A stretch of 64,000 nucleotides of DNA from Sclerotiophoma versabilis (taxonomy: Eukaryota; Ascomycota; Dothideomycetes; Pleosporales; Didymellaceae): NCBI GenBank assembly GCA_012274445.1, contig JAAROD010000054.1, forward strand, positions 310,001 through 374,000. The letters run 5' to 3'. The notes below the pieces were generated by a model that was given only the letters and a program-made list of their open reading frames with translations, was not told the origin of the DNA and did not search any database. How positions within the stretch are numbered: position 1 is the stretch's first letter; every line of letters begins with the position of its first letter. The position numbers and the translations under genes are program-made. This document shows, piece by piece, positions 53,570-62,459 of the stretch.

Positions 53570-54370
53570 CTAGGCAACTTCCGGACGTGCGATACACTTA
53601 TGTACACCAACTTTCGTCAGAACATCTGGTCTGCACCAGTCCGGTCTCGCCTTCATCCCTGCTAGGGCGTCATACAAAGGCAACAGGCTTCGGTACCACG
53701 GAAGTACAATGTCGACGCCACAATCCATAACCATCTCATGAGTGATACGGAGGCCCATAGTTATAGCTCTGGCACCATCCGTACAGATGAGAAGACATGG
53801 TGGTATGTTGTTCAAACTCTCGAACTTACGGATTAGACGGAACACATCCAAACCGGTTACATCTCTATGGTGCATCGCTGTTCGGCCAGAGGTTAGCGAA
53901 TGCTATAACTCGTCTCAGTGAAACATCGACGTACGATCTATGCACACAACGTCGTACTTCAGAGGGTCGTCTTGGTATACAGAGAGCCCTTCTTCCGGCT
54001 TTTCCACTCGGTCATTGAGTATACCAAGCTTCTCCAACTGCCTGTGCATGATCTGGCGCGTAGAATTCAGTTCTAAATCCTGAGTGCTTGAGACGATACC
54101 GAATGTGATGCTCACTTTCTGATTGATAAGGTTGTGATCAACTATCAAGACCCTTGAGCCGAATACGCGATCCGGTAAAGGGCACCGGGTAGGAGGTGTC
54201 CATCTCTTCAAATTGCGGGCTGTTTGTGCGCCCTGCTCCAGCGATTTGTCTGTGGTGTGACCCGCATGCACTGTGGTATCAGACGAGCTACTGTCTGGCT
54301 TGCTTGCTGGGGGTGCATCATGTTCACTTCCACATATAGGGCAAAGGGATGCAGAGTATGTTGTTGACAT
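53570..54370 (-). CDS. Stand-alone degenerate response-regulator receiver protein
   Basis: Exons 54370-53935 and 53877-53570; the 57-nt intron (GTACGT...AACAG) splits the receiver domain, and the join gives CIDPMHHRDVTG in frame; 247 residues. The N-terminal 65 residues include a short CPICGSEHD motif (too little for a zinc site) and a Ser-rich region. From about residue 70 the fold follows a receiver (CheY-like) domain: VLIVDHNLINQKV, a helix with RQLEKLGI, YDVVCIDPM holding the phospho-acceptor Asp, FRLIRKFE, and CLLICTDGA with the conserved Thr. The second acidic residue of the DD pair is His, and the Lys expected in the KP motif is missing (VLPWYRSL), so classical phosphotransfer is doubtful. 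No kinase is nearby. It is followed, with 143 bp between, by the TTC36-like gene on the same strand. Confidence 0.72.
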
Positions 54371-54513
54371 ATTGCACTATGGCGAGCCTCGAGTGACAAG
54401 CAATTGAGGATCGGTACCAGACAAGTCGACACAAACTAATATATTCGACACTAGCGCCTCTGTGCGGGGCACCCATGCCCTCTTAACCCAGCAACAAGCC
54501 GCTCGTTCTAGCG

Positions 54514-55233
54514 CTAAGTCATCTCACCTTTCCTTTCTTCCCTCAATGCGTTCTTTACAATAGCACCACACATTTTCGCATACGGATTCGTCCTTACACT
54601 CATCTCCCTCGCCGCCTCATCACCGTACCGCGCAGCAGCCGCGAAGTCCTTTGATGCTAATTCTTCCAGTTCGCTCGTTTCCAGTCCCTTTAGCTGCGTC
54701 CCCGTTTCGCTAGCTTTTAAATACAGGAAGGCACGATGTGAATAAGCCGTTCGGAGTATGCGTGCCTGGTACGCTGAGACTGCAGCAGTTGGCGAAGATG
54801 TGGGCAGTGAGAGGTGGATGGCGCGTGCTAGATCTATGAACAAGGCTTCGATTTCTGACTCTGGTGCTGAGAAGATATTGCTTTCGTTCGGTAGCGATGC
54901 TTCGATCTTTATTCTTCGGAGCATGGCGCGGTTAACAAAGGCGCTTGGGTATGTCGGCTGGGAGGCGACGATGTTGTTGAGATTCTCTATCTCTGCGTTG
55001 ATAGTTTCTGAGCTTGAGTCCTCTGATGTGCGTCGAACTATGTCGTTTTGTTGTGTTTCAAGGAGGGATAGTTGTGACGAGGGTATGGTAGGATGCGGCG
55101 GTAATGTGGTGTCTATGGCAGATGCATCTTTTGATTTTGCGACAGATGAAGGAAGAGTTTCTGGGTCGAAGAGGGCATTCAAGATACGAGCATCGTTCGC
55201 TGATAGCGAGGTGTTGACCATATCGACAGCCAT
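54514..55233 (-). CDS. TTC36-like TPR protein
   Basis: Uninterrupted frame of 239 residues from the ATG at 55233. It aligns along its length with animal TTC36: an N-terminal NDARILNALFDPETLP (animal NDQAVLQAIFNPDTP-type), a short TPR with YPSAFVNRAMLRRI and DLARAIHLS, a second TPR with YSHRAFLYLKASE and ASKDFAAAARYGDEAAREM, and the terminal NPYAKMCGAIV (animal NPYAALCN-type). TTC36 is a small cytosolic TPR protein, reported in mammals to bind 4-hydroxyphenylpyruvate dioxygenase and protect it from degradation. Here the gene is divergent from the HPPD gene, with 711 bp between starts, which I take as a strong hint of a shared role. The function in fungi is inference. Confidence 0.85.
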   Translation of the reverse strand: MAVDMVNTSLSANDARILNALFDPETLPSSVAKSKDASAIDTTLPPHPTIPSSQLSLLETQQNDIVRRTSEDSSSETINAEIENLNNIVASQPTYPSAFVNRAMLRRIKIEASLPNESNIFSAPESEIEALFIDLARAIHLSLPTSSPTAAVSAYQARILRTAYSHRAFLYLKASETGTQLKGLETSELEELASKDFAAAARYGDEAAREMSVRTNPYAKMCGAIVKNALREERKGEMT

Positions 55234-55944
55234 TGTAGCTGGTTCAGATGAGCGAAGAGGTTGTGCTTCAGAGTTGAGATCTTGACGGGTTGCAACTCGG
55301 GTCTGCTGTCGTAGAGTCAGAATCTGTTGCGAATATTTCGTGAACTCTTTCGTGACTTGTTTTGGAATTTGGTTTGATATCTTTTGATGTGAAACTGAGG
55401 TTCGGCTTAACAGCCCTAGAGCCGGGCAGCAGCGGATATTGTGGTCCGTAACTCTAAACGGCTAGTAAGCTTCCCTGAATGGATACCACAATTGCTGGAC
55501 AACCCCCATGATTACCATACACTCTGCATAATATCGAAGGCAAAAGTAATGCTCATTATGGCATTTAAGACCTATTTCAGATAATCAAAACACACAACAG
55601 GGAATTTTGCAGTGCTTGGACCGTGATTCGCACTGAAGTTCTCACTGGGGCGGATAAGAGCGGACGGACATCAGCGGACAAACAGTGTCGCTTCAGGAAG
55701 GTACCGCACGTGCTCTCGGCATAAGAGTTCTGATGACGGTGCGTGAGCAAGCATCGCATGGATTACAAGGTCTCGGTTCTTGAAGGAACGCAAGTGAAAA
55801 GCACTCCAGGCCTAGTAGATAAAGACAACGACGGGCCGCCCGGATTAGAATTAGCAAGCACACAAGCACACTCTTCTCTCACACACTTGTGTATCCAACT
55901 TGAATTTCACGTATCCGACTGAAAAATCGTTCTGCTTTGACATA
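55234..55944. promoter_or_regulatory. Shared promoter of TTC36-like gene and HPPD
   Basis: 711 bp between two divergent start codons. It contains the CGG-triplet group at 55651-55677 and a pyrimidine-rich leader before HPPD (about 55861-55900). No other gene is seen. Confidence 0.65.
55651..55677 (-). promoter_or_regulatory. Two interleaved CCG-N7-CCG sites (Aro80-like spacing)
   Basis: Plus-strand CGG triplets start at 55651, 55661, 55665 and 55675. The pairs 55651/55661 and 55665/55675 are each CGG-N7-CGG, i.e. CCG-N7-CCG on the minus strand, the direct-repeat spacing known for yeast Aro80. They lie about 270-295 bp before HPPD and 420-445 bp before the TTC36-like gene. Confidence 0.5.
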
Positions 55945-57162
55945 ATGGCTCCAGCAGCTATCTCGCCTCCCGGCTCCCCAGTCCCTTCTGCCATATCCTC
56001 CTCAGACTTCGCCTCGTACCGCGGATACCATCATGTCCACTGGTACGTTGGTAACGCTAAGCAAGCCGCCTCTTTCTATATCTCGCGCATGGGCTTCGAG
56101 AAAGTAGCATACCGAGGGTTAGAAACCGGATCACGAACGACAGCCTCCCACGTTGTGCGGAATGGCAATGTAACATTCATTTTGACCTCGCCCCTTCGGT
56201 GCCTTGAACAGAGCAGCCGCTTCAGCGAGGAGGACGCAAGGCAACTCAAGGAGATTCACGAGCACCAAGAGCGTCATGGTGATGCTGTGAAGGACGTCGC
56301 CTTCGAGGTCGACAATGTCGACGCCATCTACAACGCCGCCGTATCTGCTGGTGGTATCTCCCTCGCCGAACCCCATGATGTCTCAGATGAGCACGGTACC
56401 GTCAGACTCGCCACCATCCGTACGTACGGCGACACAACACACACCCTGATCCAGAAGTCGACATACAATGGCATCTTCCTCCCTGGATACCGCGCAGAGA
56501 TCAAGCCCGCCGACTCACTGAACCGTTTCCTGCCCTCCGTCAACCTCGAAGCTATCGACCACTGTGTTGGCAACCAAGACTGGGACGAGATGGAGAATGC
56601 TTGCGACTACTATGAGAAGGTCCTCGGCTTCCATCGCTTCTGGAGCGTCGACGACAAAGACATTTGCACAGAGTACTCTGCACTAAAGTCCATTGTGATG
56701 AGCTCGCCAAACGAAGTTGTTAAGATGCCAATCAACGAACCCGCGAAGGGGAAGAAGCAGTCTCAAATCGAGGAGTACGTTGATTTCTACGGCGGTCCTG
56801 GCGTGCAGCACATCGCGCTGCGGACAGACAACATCATTCGCGACATCACAAATTTGAAGGCACGAGGTGTCGAGTTTATCAAGGTACCACAGACATACTA
56901 CGACAGCATGAAGATGCGCCTCAAGAAGGCAGGTCTCACACTTAACGAAGACTTTGAGACGCTGAAGGGCCTCGATATTCTAATTGACTTCGACGAGGGC
57001 GGTTACCTGCTGCAGCTTTTCACCAAGCACCTGATGGACAGGCCTACGGTGTTCATTGAGATCATCCAGCGCAACAACTTCAGCGGCTTTGGTGCAGGCA
57101 ACTTCAAGAGTTTGTTCGAGGCGATCGAGAGAGAGCAGGAGCTGCGGGGTAATCTTATTTGA
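55945..57162 (+). CDS. hpd: 4-hydroxyphenylpyruvate dioxygenase
   Basis: Uninterrupted frame; the ATG at 55945 (405 residues) gives the usual fungal HPPD length and start, while an upstream ATG (55900) adds 15 residues unlike the family. HPPD converts 4-hydroxyphenylpyruvate to homogentisate, the second step of tyrosine breakdown and the entry to pyomelanin. Two glyoxalase/VOC modules are seen: YHHVHWYVGNAKQAASFYIS in the first, and AIDHCVGNQDWDEMENACDYY in the second. The iron ligands are present at about His206 (AIDHC), His289 (VQHIALRT) and Glu372 (FIEIIQRNN), and the closing GFGAGNFKSLFEAIEREQ is typical. It is divergent from a TTC36-like gene. Homogentisate dioxygenase and the rest of the pathway are not in this window. 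Confidence 0.96.
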   Translation: MAPAAISPPGSPVPSAISSSDFASYRGYHHVHWYVGNAKQAASFYISRMGFEKVAYRGLETGSRTTASHVVRNGNVTFILTSPLRCLEQSSRFSEEDARQLKEIHEHQERHGDAVKDVAFEVDNVDAIYNAAVSAGGISLAEPHDVSDEHGTVRLATIRTYGDTTHTLIQKSTYNGIFLPGYRAEIKPADSLNRFLPSVNLEAIDHCVGNQDWDEMENACDYYEKVLGFHRFWSVDDKDICTEYSALKSIVMSSPNEVVKMPINEPAKGKKQSQIEEYVDFYGGPGVQHIALRTDNIIRDITNLKARGVEFIKVPQTYYDSMKMRLKKAGLTLNEDFETLKGLDILIDFDEGGYLLQLFTKHLMDRPTVFIEIIQRNNFSGFGAGNFKSLFEAIEREQELRGNLI

Positions 57163-57606
57163 GGGGGTAACGGTTCCGGCATCTAAAACTGGTTTTATTA
57201 GCTAGGCATTGAGGGCGTTGTAGGATTTTTATATACCAACACAGCAATGAGTCTTCCTTCTTGAATCAAAAAGTTCTTACAACAGTGCTCAGTATCAATG
57301 TTCAATGAAGTCTAGCATAAGAATGAAGACGCGATTGATAGCACCCTCTTGGCAGGCAGACGTGAGCCAGCATGTCGCATGGCGAGAGACTTATGCAAGG
57401 GCATCCCCATATTGTATAGGATGGTCAAGTCATGTCTGTCGTCTTTGTGTTGACTGATGTATCATTGAAAATTCACAGGTAAAAGTCGAGTTTATTAGTA
57501 ACTTCATGATCGCATTACTGTATGCCAAATCTCACATCGCTCACCCATAAACGCCTCTGGGTATCTCTGCACGACAACTCCATCCATGCTGCATGTATCT
57601 CATCGC
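57163..57606. other. Convergent spacer
   Basis: 444 bp between the ends of HPPD and the aminopeptidase gene; both 3' untranslated regions are expected here. No gene is seen. Confidence 0.5.
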
Positions 57607-58836
57607 TTACTTGCTTTTGCTGAAACCAAGCTCGTACAGGAAGCCAAGAACGAGCTGCCCGTGTTGAAGGACGTGCTTGGGATCAATGTGCTCGATCGTA
57701 TCGTTGGCGGTGTGGATGTATGGATTACGGTACTCGAATGCAGCCTCAAAGATGAAAGAAGCCGGGTATCCGTTCCTCGTAGCAGAACCGTGATCAGAGC
57801 AAGCGTAGCCACAGACGCTGTTAACACGTTCAATATCGGTGTACTGTAATACTAGTTAGTCATCTGCAGCCCACAGATCACGAAAACAGAGAGACCCACC
57901 TCGTCGATAACACGTCCAATGTACTCGTTCAGCTCTGGGTCGGTGAAGTCAGTGATCATACCGAAGCTCTCAGGCTTGCCAGCATCCAGTGTGGCCTTCG
58001 TGTAGCCGACCATATCCTGGTTCAACATGGCCCATACATCTCTGCCGGCATTCGAGTACTGGGTGAAGATGTCTTGGCTACCACGAAGACCGCCCTCTTC
58101 AGCTGCATACCAGTGAAATTCAATGGTGTTCTGCAGCTTGCTTGGCCCAAAGTCCTTATCAGACAGAAGCACACGGAGCGATTCGAGTAGCAAGAATGAG
58201 CCAGAGGCATTGTCGTCTACACCCGGTGCCCTGGCTTCAAGGCGGTTTGCACCATTTATGGAGTCCAGATGAGCACCGACGATGACTGTCCTGTTGCTGC
58301 GCCCTGGGACTGTAACTACAATGGACTTCTGGGGCCATAGTGCGTGAGGAAAGGCCTTAGCGGTAACGCCCTGCTTCTTCGACTTCAAAACCACATCCTG
58401 AACCTGAGTGAGGAGCCACTCGGACGCTTGAGTTCCCGTCACCGTTTCGGAGAAACGCGTGTGGTAGGTCGCATACTTTTCGAGGTTCTTCCTGATGTTG
58501 TCCCACTTGAGCTTTGGAAACAGACGTCTGATGTTCTCCTCGTATTTGAATTTGGATGGATACGGAGCTGGGACCTTGACTTCCTTGACTTCGGCGTTGA
58601 ACTCTGTTATATCGAAGAAGTGGCTGCCACAACCTCCACTCTGTTCTAGTCAGCGTACGAAAGACGCAGGTAAGTCGAGGGCTTACGGAAGAAAGCTCCC
58701 ATCTCTCCTCCTCGGTAATTTGTACAGTCTGACCGGGCGCAGTCTCGATAGTGAAAAGAGCCCGAGGCTTGACCTGCCCTGGCTCCGCAATGACAGCGGT
58801 CGCACAGGCGGCGGCAATGAGAGCAATGGCCTTCAT
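57607..58836 (-). CDS. Secreted M28 leucine aminopeptidase (LAP1-like)
   Basis: Exons 58836-58687, 58640-57900 and 57843-57607, with introns of 46 and 56 nt; the frame is continuous and gives 375 residues, close to LAP1 of aspergilli. A signal peptide covers MKAIALIAAACATAVIAE. A propeptide region follows (FDITEFNAEVKEVKVPAPYP, FPKLKWDNIRKNLEKYATYH). The catalytic part has the co-catalytic zinc ligands of family M28E: GAHLDSI, PGVDDNASG, the catalytic glutamate pair AAEEGGLRGS, LNQDMVGY, and in exon 3 NPYIHTANDTIEHID. A Cys pair sits in SVCGYACSDHGS. It trims N-terminal residues from peptides outside the cell. A TATA-like box lies 85 bp upstream. It may feed amino acids, including tyrosine, into the catabolism encoded next door; that link is speculative. 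Confidence 0.92.
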
Positions 58837-58920
58837 GATGGGGTTGTAATTGAAGTCTTGCCTCTGGAGAATTCTTGATTTAAGAAGTACACGAGACAAA
58901 AGTCTCGCAGCGGCGCTCGA

Positions 58921-58929
58921 ATATAAATA
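58921..58929 (-). promoter_or_regulatory. TATA-like element of the aminopeptidase gene
   Basis: The minus strand reads TATTTATAT 85 bp before the start codon, followed in the 3' direction by a GC-rich stretch. It is the same 9-mer and nearly the same distance as for the CAP gene. Confidence 0.45.
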
Positions 58930-60482
58930 TTGCCAATTGTGGATCGGTCTATTACGAACGGTAACACGACCATGCCGTCAGCAGATCTATCACGTAACAT
59001 CATGCGGTGCTTTGTATCTGTGGAGGTGATGTTGGCAATACCAAGATCAGGAACATAGTGGAGGCACCAATAAGAACTCCGGTAGAGTCCGGGGTAGGTC
59101 TCGGCGTTCTTGTCCCTGCGGAGCGCACGGCGTATTCTCTTGTCGGCTGCCTAAAGTAATTTAGCTTTTGATTGTAGTCGTTGACAGAGAGCATGTATGA
59201 GGCTATTGCTGATTGCAACTATCGGGCGGCTGCTGGTGGAATCAAGGAAATGGGTAATTGTCATGGTGACTTTCCTGTCTGGGCAAGTACTGCGTAGGGA
59301 CGGTAATAAAGTTCGAGCCACTTGCAATCACGCTAGGGACGCGTTAGTAAGCCGCAAGAACGCGTTACGACTCACTATCATTCTTCCATGATCATAGAGT
59401 TATATTGAGTCGATGATATAATAGTTTTTTTCTATTCGTTTTCAAAAGCTGAGTAGGGTGAGATGCGCTCCGTATATCCTCAGATTATTCTCAGCTCATG
59501 CATGCGCGGTCAAACCTAGGCGACTGCTATCGTGCACTGAAGGCACTCAAAGATGATTCCGTTTTGACCTCTGATTTGAGTGGCATGCATATTTTTGGCT
59601 GAAGGATCCCAAGCAGGTCCAGTCTTCACAACTACTAATAGTCTTTTCCTCTTACTTCCGCATTTCATCCGCATCCAGATCTCTCCACCTAGCGATCACG
59701 ATCAATAATTGATCGTCCGTCCACTCCGCTTGTATCCCTGCAACATAGTCTGTGCATGCCGCCATATAGTTTTCAAGATTGTTGATTTTGAGCAGCTCGC
59801 TGGATGCCGAGCGCTCGACCACGGGCCGAACAGAGGGGTGACACGGTTTCACCTTATCCGGCGCTGCCTGTGTCTATCGCTTCAGCGCTGAAGATATGGT
59901 ACGGCGCAAACTGGCTGGCCTTCCGACGTTGATGTCCGTGAGAATGTTGGCTGGGACGAGCTCGATGCTGCCTTGGGGCGAAATGGTCGCCGAGCGCGGC
60001 ATGATCCTGAAGTACACTGACGATGTCAGTTAATTATGCAGCCCTAGGTTGAAGTAGGTCGTATACGCTTTTTTCGGCCATCTTTTCTGACTGGAGCCAA
60101 GGCAAAGTACGTTGAGCAGCCATTTCAGTCACTTGCTCTTCCCGGGTGGCCTGCAGATTGCTATAAAGCTGAACAGGTTTATTGTGCTCAGAAAATGGTC
60201 TCGCGTGAGATGTCATATCCACACTACAACTTGTCATGGTATGTTTCTTTTCCCGAACCACATTCGGGCGATCGCACACTTCACTTCACCGCAAGTTTGC
60301 ACAGCCAATGACTACGATGCATCCACGTGACCCTCGCACCGGCTTGCATATTTGCGTTTCTTCACCCACGCTTGCCATGCAACAAACTCCCATATCGCTT
60401 GATCTACGTTCCCTTTCGCTCAATTTTGCGCTAACTGCACTCTCGTATGCAGTACGTCGCTTTGTCACTGCTTCATTGTACG
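58930..60482. other. Spacer with a possible small unannotated gene
   Basis: 1.6 kb. On the minus strand, 60237-60065 encodes a helical, charged stretch (LQATREEQVTEMAAQRTLPW) that ends near a GTATAC donor; 51 nt on there is a CTGAC-type branch and a CAG. Farther down, 59852-59652 encodes SSELLKINNLENYMAACTDY and DDQLLIVIARWRDLDADEM. The pieces look protein-like but I cannot join them in one frame, and no domain is recognised. It may be a small gene or a decayed one. Confidence 0.3.
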
Positions 60483-61898
60483 ATGCCTAGGTTCTCGCGC
60501 TTCTACACTGCGACCGAGAGTGAGGCAACAGCCAATGTCCGTCGACTCTTTCTTCAGCAAACGGATTGTGCGCTGCACTTCAGCAGCTGCGATGGAGAGC
60601 GACTAGCGGACCTGTTGAAGGGAACTACGGTATCCACGTCTCGCCCGCGCAACGATGTCAACCAGCCGCTCTTTCGCCCCAAACCAGCTGTGCAGTCTGT
60701 TGAGCAGCTGTTGAACGCTTCCAGCTTTAGCCTTTCCAATGAAACCCTCCATCGCGACAAGGTTTTGCGCTATGAGAGCTCCTCAGAAGACTCCACAGAG
60801 TGGAAGACCAGGAGCCGGACTCCAAGTTCAGACGAGCCATCGCCACGAAAGTACCATACTTTTTCGCAGACATTGAGCGTCAAACCAGAGGCTTCCAGCA
60901 CCAGTGATGGGACTTCGGACGAAGGCTTGATACACGTGTAAGCTCACCCTGCCGAAAGACATCCAATGCCGCCCTGCATGTCTTGCTAACATTGAACAGG
61001 ACCAAGTCGACACAAGGTAAGCACCCGAACAGCTGGGGAACACTTTCTGACTATAACTCGATCTATTCGCGGAATGTTCTCCAGAACATGGACATGCAGT
61101 TCTCCAAATGGTCGTACAATCTCCATGAGGGCACTACTGCGATCCCATTCGTCGTGGTACAAGCTCCACCCGAGACGCACGAGAGACTGGTCGAAGCCGA
61201 CAGAAGCCTTTGGTTTCTCGGTGCGGAAGATGCTACAGGAGGCTCTGTGGGTAGCCTTGACACTGCCAAAGCGCTGCTCGAACATGTCCAGAAGAAGGCC
61301 CTCAAGCGCCACAACTCATCAAAGGTCCTCGGGGCGCCAATACCTAGCAGTTCAACTAAGATAGACTCCCCTTCTAAGGAAGAAACTGCATCGAAGCGCG
61401 CGGCCCTGATTGCGAAGAGCAAAGCTGCGAAGGACAGCTCGCTTGTCGCGAGCAAGTCCGTCAGTCAGAGGCAATCCGCTCTGCACAAGAACAAGAAACG
61501 CAGATCGATCATGCCCTCTCCGCCACCTACAGCGAGGAAACCAGAGCCAGCGGGGCGGCCAGAAACGCAGACTGAGCAGTCGAAATCAACAATCCTTATC
61601 TCGAGTTCAGAAGAGGACGATCAACGGAGGGACGTGGATACCGCTTTACAGGATCAACATATCGATTTCGAAAACCGACAGCACTTGGAAGCACTGATGG
61701 AGCAGTTGGGGAAGGCGAGAGGTGAGGCCGTTAGAGGACGGGTCATTGGAGAAGTTGAAGTAAGTGCAGCCCACCCCCAGAGACACGAGCGCCACTCATA
61801 TCTTGCAGAAAATCGCAATAAACAGAGATGGGACTGAGCAGACCGGTAGATTGAAGGGAAAGGCAAGGAGAAAAGCAAAGAGCGTTGCCGCGCGATAA
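60483..61898 (+). CDS. Unknown basic, Ser-rich protein
   Basis: Exons 60483-60937, 61000-61759 and 61809-61898, with introns of 62 and 49 nt (GTAAGC and GTAAGT donors, GAACAG and TTGCAG acceptors); 434 residues, frame continuous. The start MPRFSRFYTATESEATANVR follows a leader; an ATG 12 codons upstream is possible. Residues 1-150 include SCDGERLADLLKG and a Ser-rich acidic region. The middle (about 165-245) has a compact part, YSRNVLQNMDMQFSKWSYNL, FVVVQAPPETHERLVEADRS and LDTAKALLEHVQKKALKR. The C-terminal third is Ser/Lys-rich with basic clusters (NKKRRSIMP and KGKARRKAKS) that look like nuclear signals, and SSSEEDD. The family is not recognised. A further GTAAGC inside exon 2 (near 61017) could be an alternative donor but the frame is open and protein-like across it. 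Confidence 0.65.
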
Positions 61899-62459
61899 GT
61901 GCTTATCGTGTCGTGAAAAGGTGTGGCTCACCGGAGGCGCGTCAAGCGACGCCTACGCCATCGATGTCTAGAAGTAGGGCAATGTAGACCTCAGCCTAAG
62001 AGTGCGCGGAATGCACTTATTTTCCGACGTTTTGCAACCATGCCTTGCCATTGTAAATCTTAGGTAAGGGCTTTTGTGAGGGCTGTCAGTGGTCAGAGCC
62101 GGTCCGACCCTGCCCCTCGTTAGCCGGCGCATAAGCGGCTCAGCTACTGGGAGTGAGCCATCGGAGAAGTGCGCGAGATGCAATATTTTCACGCAGTCGA
62201 GCAATGCAAATCATCCAAGATGGAATTGATGGTAATGCATGATTCGAACAGAGGGATTAGTACTGGGTGCTTTGAATCAGCCCAATTGCGCGCTCTGCAA
62301 AGCAAAAGCCCTGCTCGCTTCGGCATTTCACGCTTCGGCACCTACGGTATGCGCTCGGCCCCATGAACCCTTCCCGCTTTGCTTCCAGTCATTGCCGCCG
62401 CCAGTTTTAACAGTCTTGTTCCTGCGCCATCCGCGCGCATCACTCCACCAGCCTGTGAA
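61899..62459. other. Promoter region of the Zn2Cys6 regulator
   Basis: 561 bp. Several CCG/CGG triplets occur (62099-62126) but without the N7 spacing seen at the HPPD promoter. The last 60 bases before the start are pyrimidine-rich. Confidence 0.5.

Noticed and set aside
62099..62126. CCG triplets before the ARO80-like gene as auto-regulatory sites
   Set aside because: Spacing between triplets is 2 and about 17 bp, not the 7 bp seen at the HPPD promoter.
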